DNA of 7,236 nt from assembly GCA_946481475.1 (NCBI GenBank), contig CAMLOB010000184.1, positions 1 through 7,236 on the forward strand, written 5' to 3'. This document shows positions 7,119 to 7,236 of the stretch, piece after piece (positions within the stretch are counted from its first letter, which is position 1; each line of letters opens with the position of its first letter). The stretch comes from an uncultured Chlorobiota bacterium. GTDB taxonomy: Bacteria > Bacteroidota > Kapaibacteriia > OLB7. The position numbers were made by a program, and so were the translations under genes. The notes under the pieces are model-generated. The model was not told the DNA's origin. It searched no databases and saw only the letters and a list, made by a program, of their open reading frames with translations.

Positions 7119-7235
7119 GAGCCGACCCTCTCGGACCGTCTCGTAGGCACTCGAGCCCGTGACCCCGAGGACGAGGAGGACGACGGCTGCATGAACGACA
7201 TAGCCGCCGTAGCGCCTGCGGTTTCGTTCGACGAG
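7107..7235 (-). CDS. ccmF: CcmF-like cytochrome c biogenesis protein (internal fragment, both ends missing)
   Basis: Read on the minus strand from 7235, about 43 codons give LVERNRRRYGGYVVH, then a hydrophobic helix AAVVLLVLGVTGSSA, then YETVREGRLAPGQ. This follows the CcmF pattern at the start of the C-terminal periplasmic domain: Arg/Tyr-Gly-Gly-Tyr, a conserved His before a membrane helix, a Gly-x-x-x-Ser-Ser exit, and a basic stretch ending in Pro-Gly-Gln/Glu. CcmF acts in the inner membrane in attaching haem to apocytochrome c. The N-terminus lies beyond the window. The C-terminal end is lost at the junction near 7107, and the following minus-strand codons do not resemble CcmF. The NRRRYGGY...LAPGQ form recalls actinobacterial and other system I proteins. 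This frame has no internal start, so it is easily missed by gene callers. Confidence 0.75.
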
Positions 7236-7236
7236 A

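Noticed and set aside
6644..7201. A 185-codon minus-strand frame covering the ATPase gene and the window end
   Set aside because: It runs across the palindromes, the ATPase and the junction, its product is Ser/Arg-rich low complexity, and it is in a different frame from the CcmF reading.
7119..7234. Continuation of the ATPase frame to the window end
   Set aside because: The frame stays open, but the peptide (EPTLSDRLVGTRARDPEDEE onward) has no likeness to the family, while the minus strand there is a clear CcmF segment.

Overview
The window is GC-rich and looks like a contig from a member of the Bacteroidota/Ignavibacteria/Kapabacteria (FCB) radiation. The main reason is that the dominant protein ends in a clear type IX secretion (T9SS) C-terminal sorting domain. 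No rRNA, tRNA or marker gene is present to refine this.

Bases 2-6460 (+) are one uninterrupted reading frame. It is the last 2152 codons of a giant secreted protein whose true start lies upstream of the window. In order it carries: the end of a LamG/jelly-roll domain, a chain of about 100-120-residue beta-sandwich-like modules marked by a recurring F-G-P-F motif, a second LamG domain spliced between modules, two more modules, an unassigned stretch, a short amphipathic beta-rich segment, a probable seven-bladed beta-propeller, and the T9SS signal. It reads as a cell-surface or secreted adhesion/recognition protein. I see no catalytic motif in it.

Bases 6461-6704 are intergenic. They hold a degenerate heptanucleotide repeat directly after the stop codon, a long stem-loop that is probably the terminator of the giant gene, and a perfect tandem pair of 22-bp palindromic units about 36 bp before the next start codon.

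From 6705 (+) begins a DUF4143-type P-loop ATPase (COG1373 type). Walker A, Walker B and the sensor-like GSSPLLL region are intact, but the family resemblance stops at codon 138 (base 7118). From there to the end of the window the opposite strand encodes an unrelated, well-conserved stretch of a CcmF-type cytochrome c biogenesis protein. The two genes meet back-to-front over about 12 shared bases. This looks like an assembly or template chimera, although a real rearrangement cannot be excluded. The giant gene and the ATPase appear to be separate transcription units, and nothing in the sequence links them functionally.
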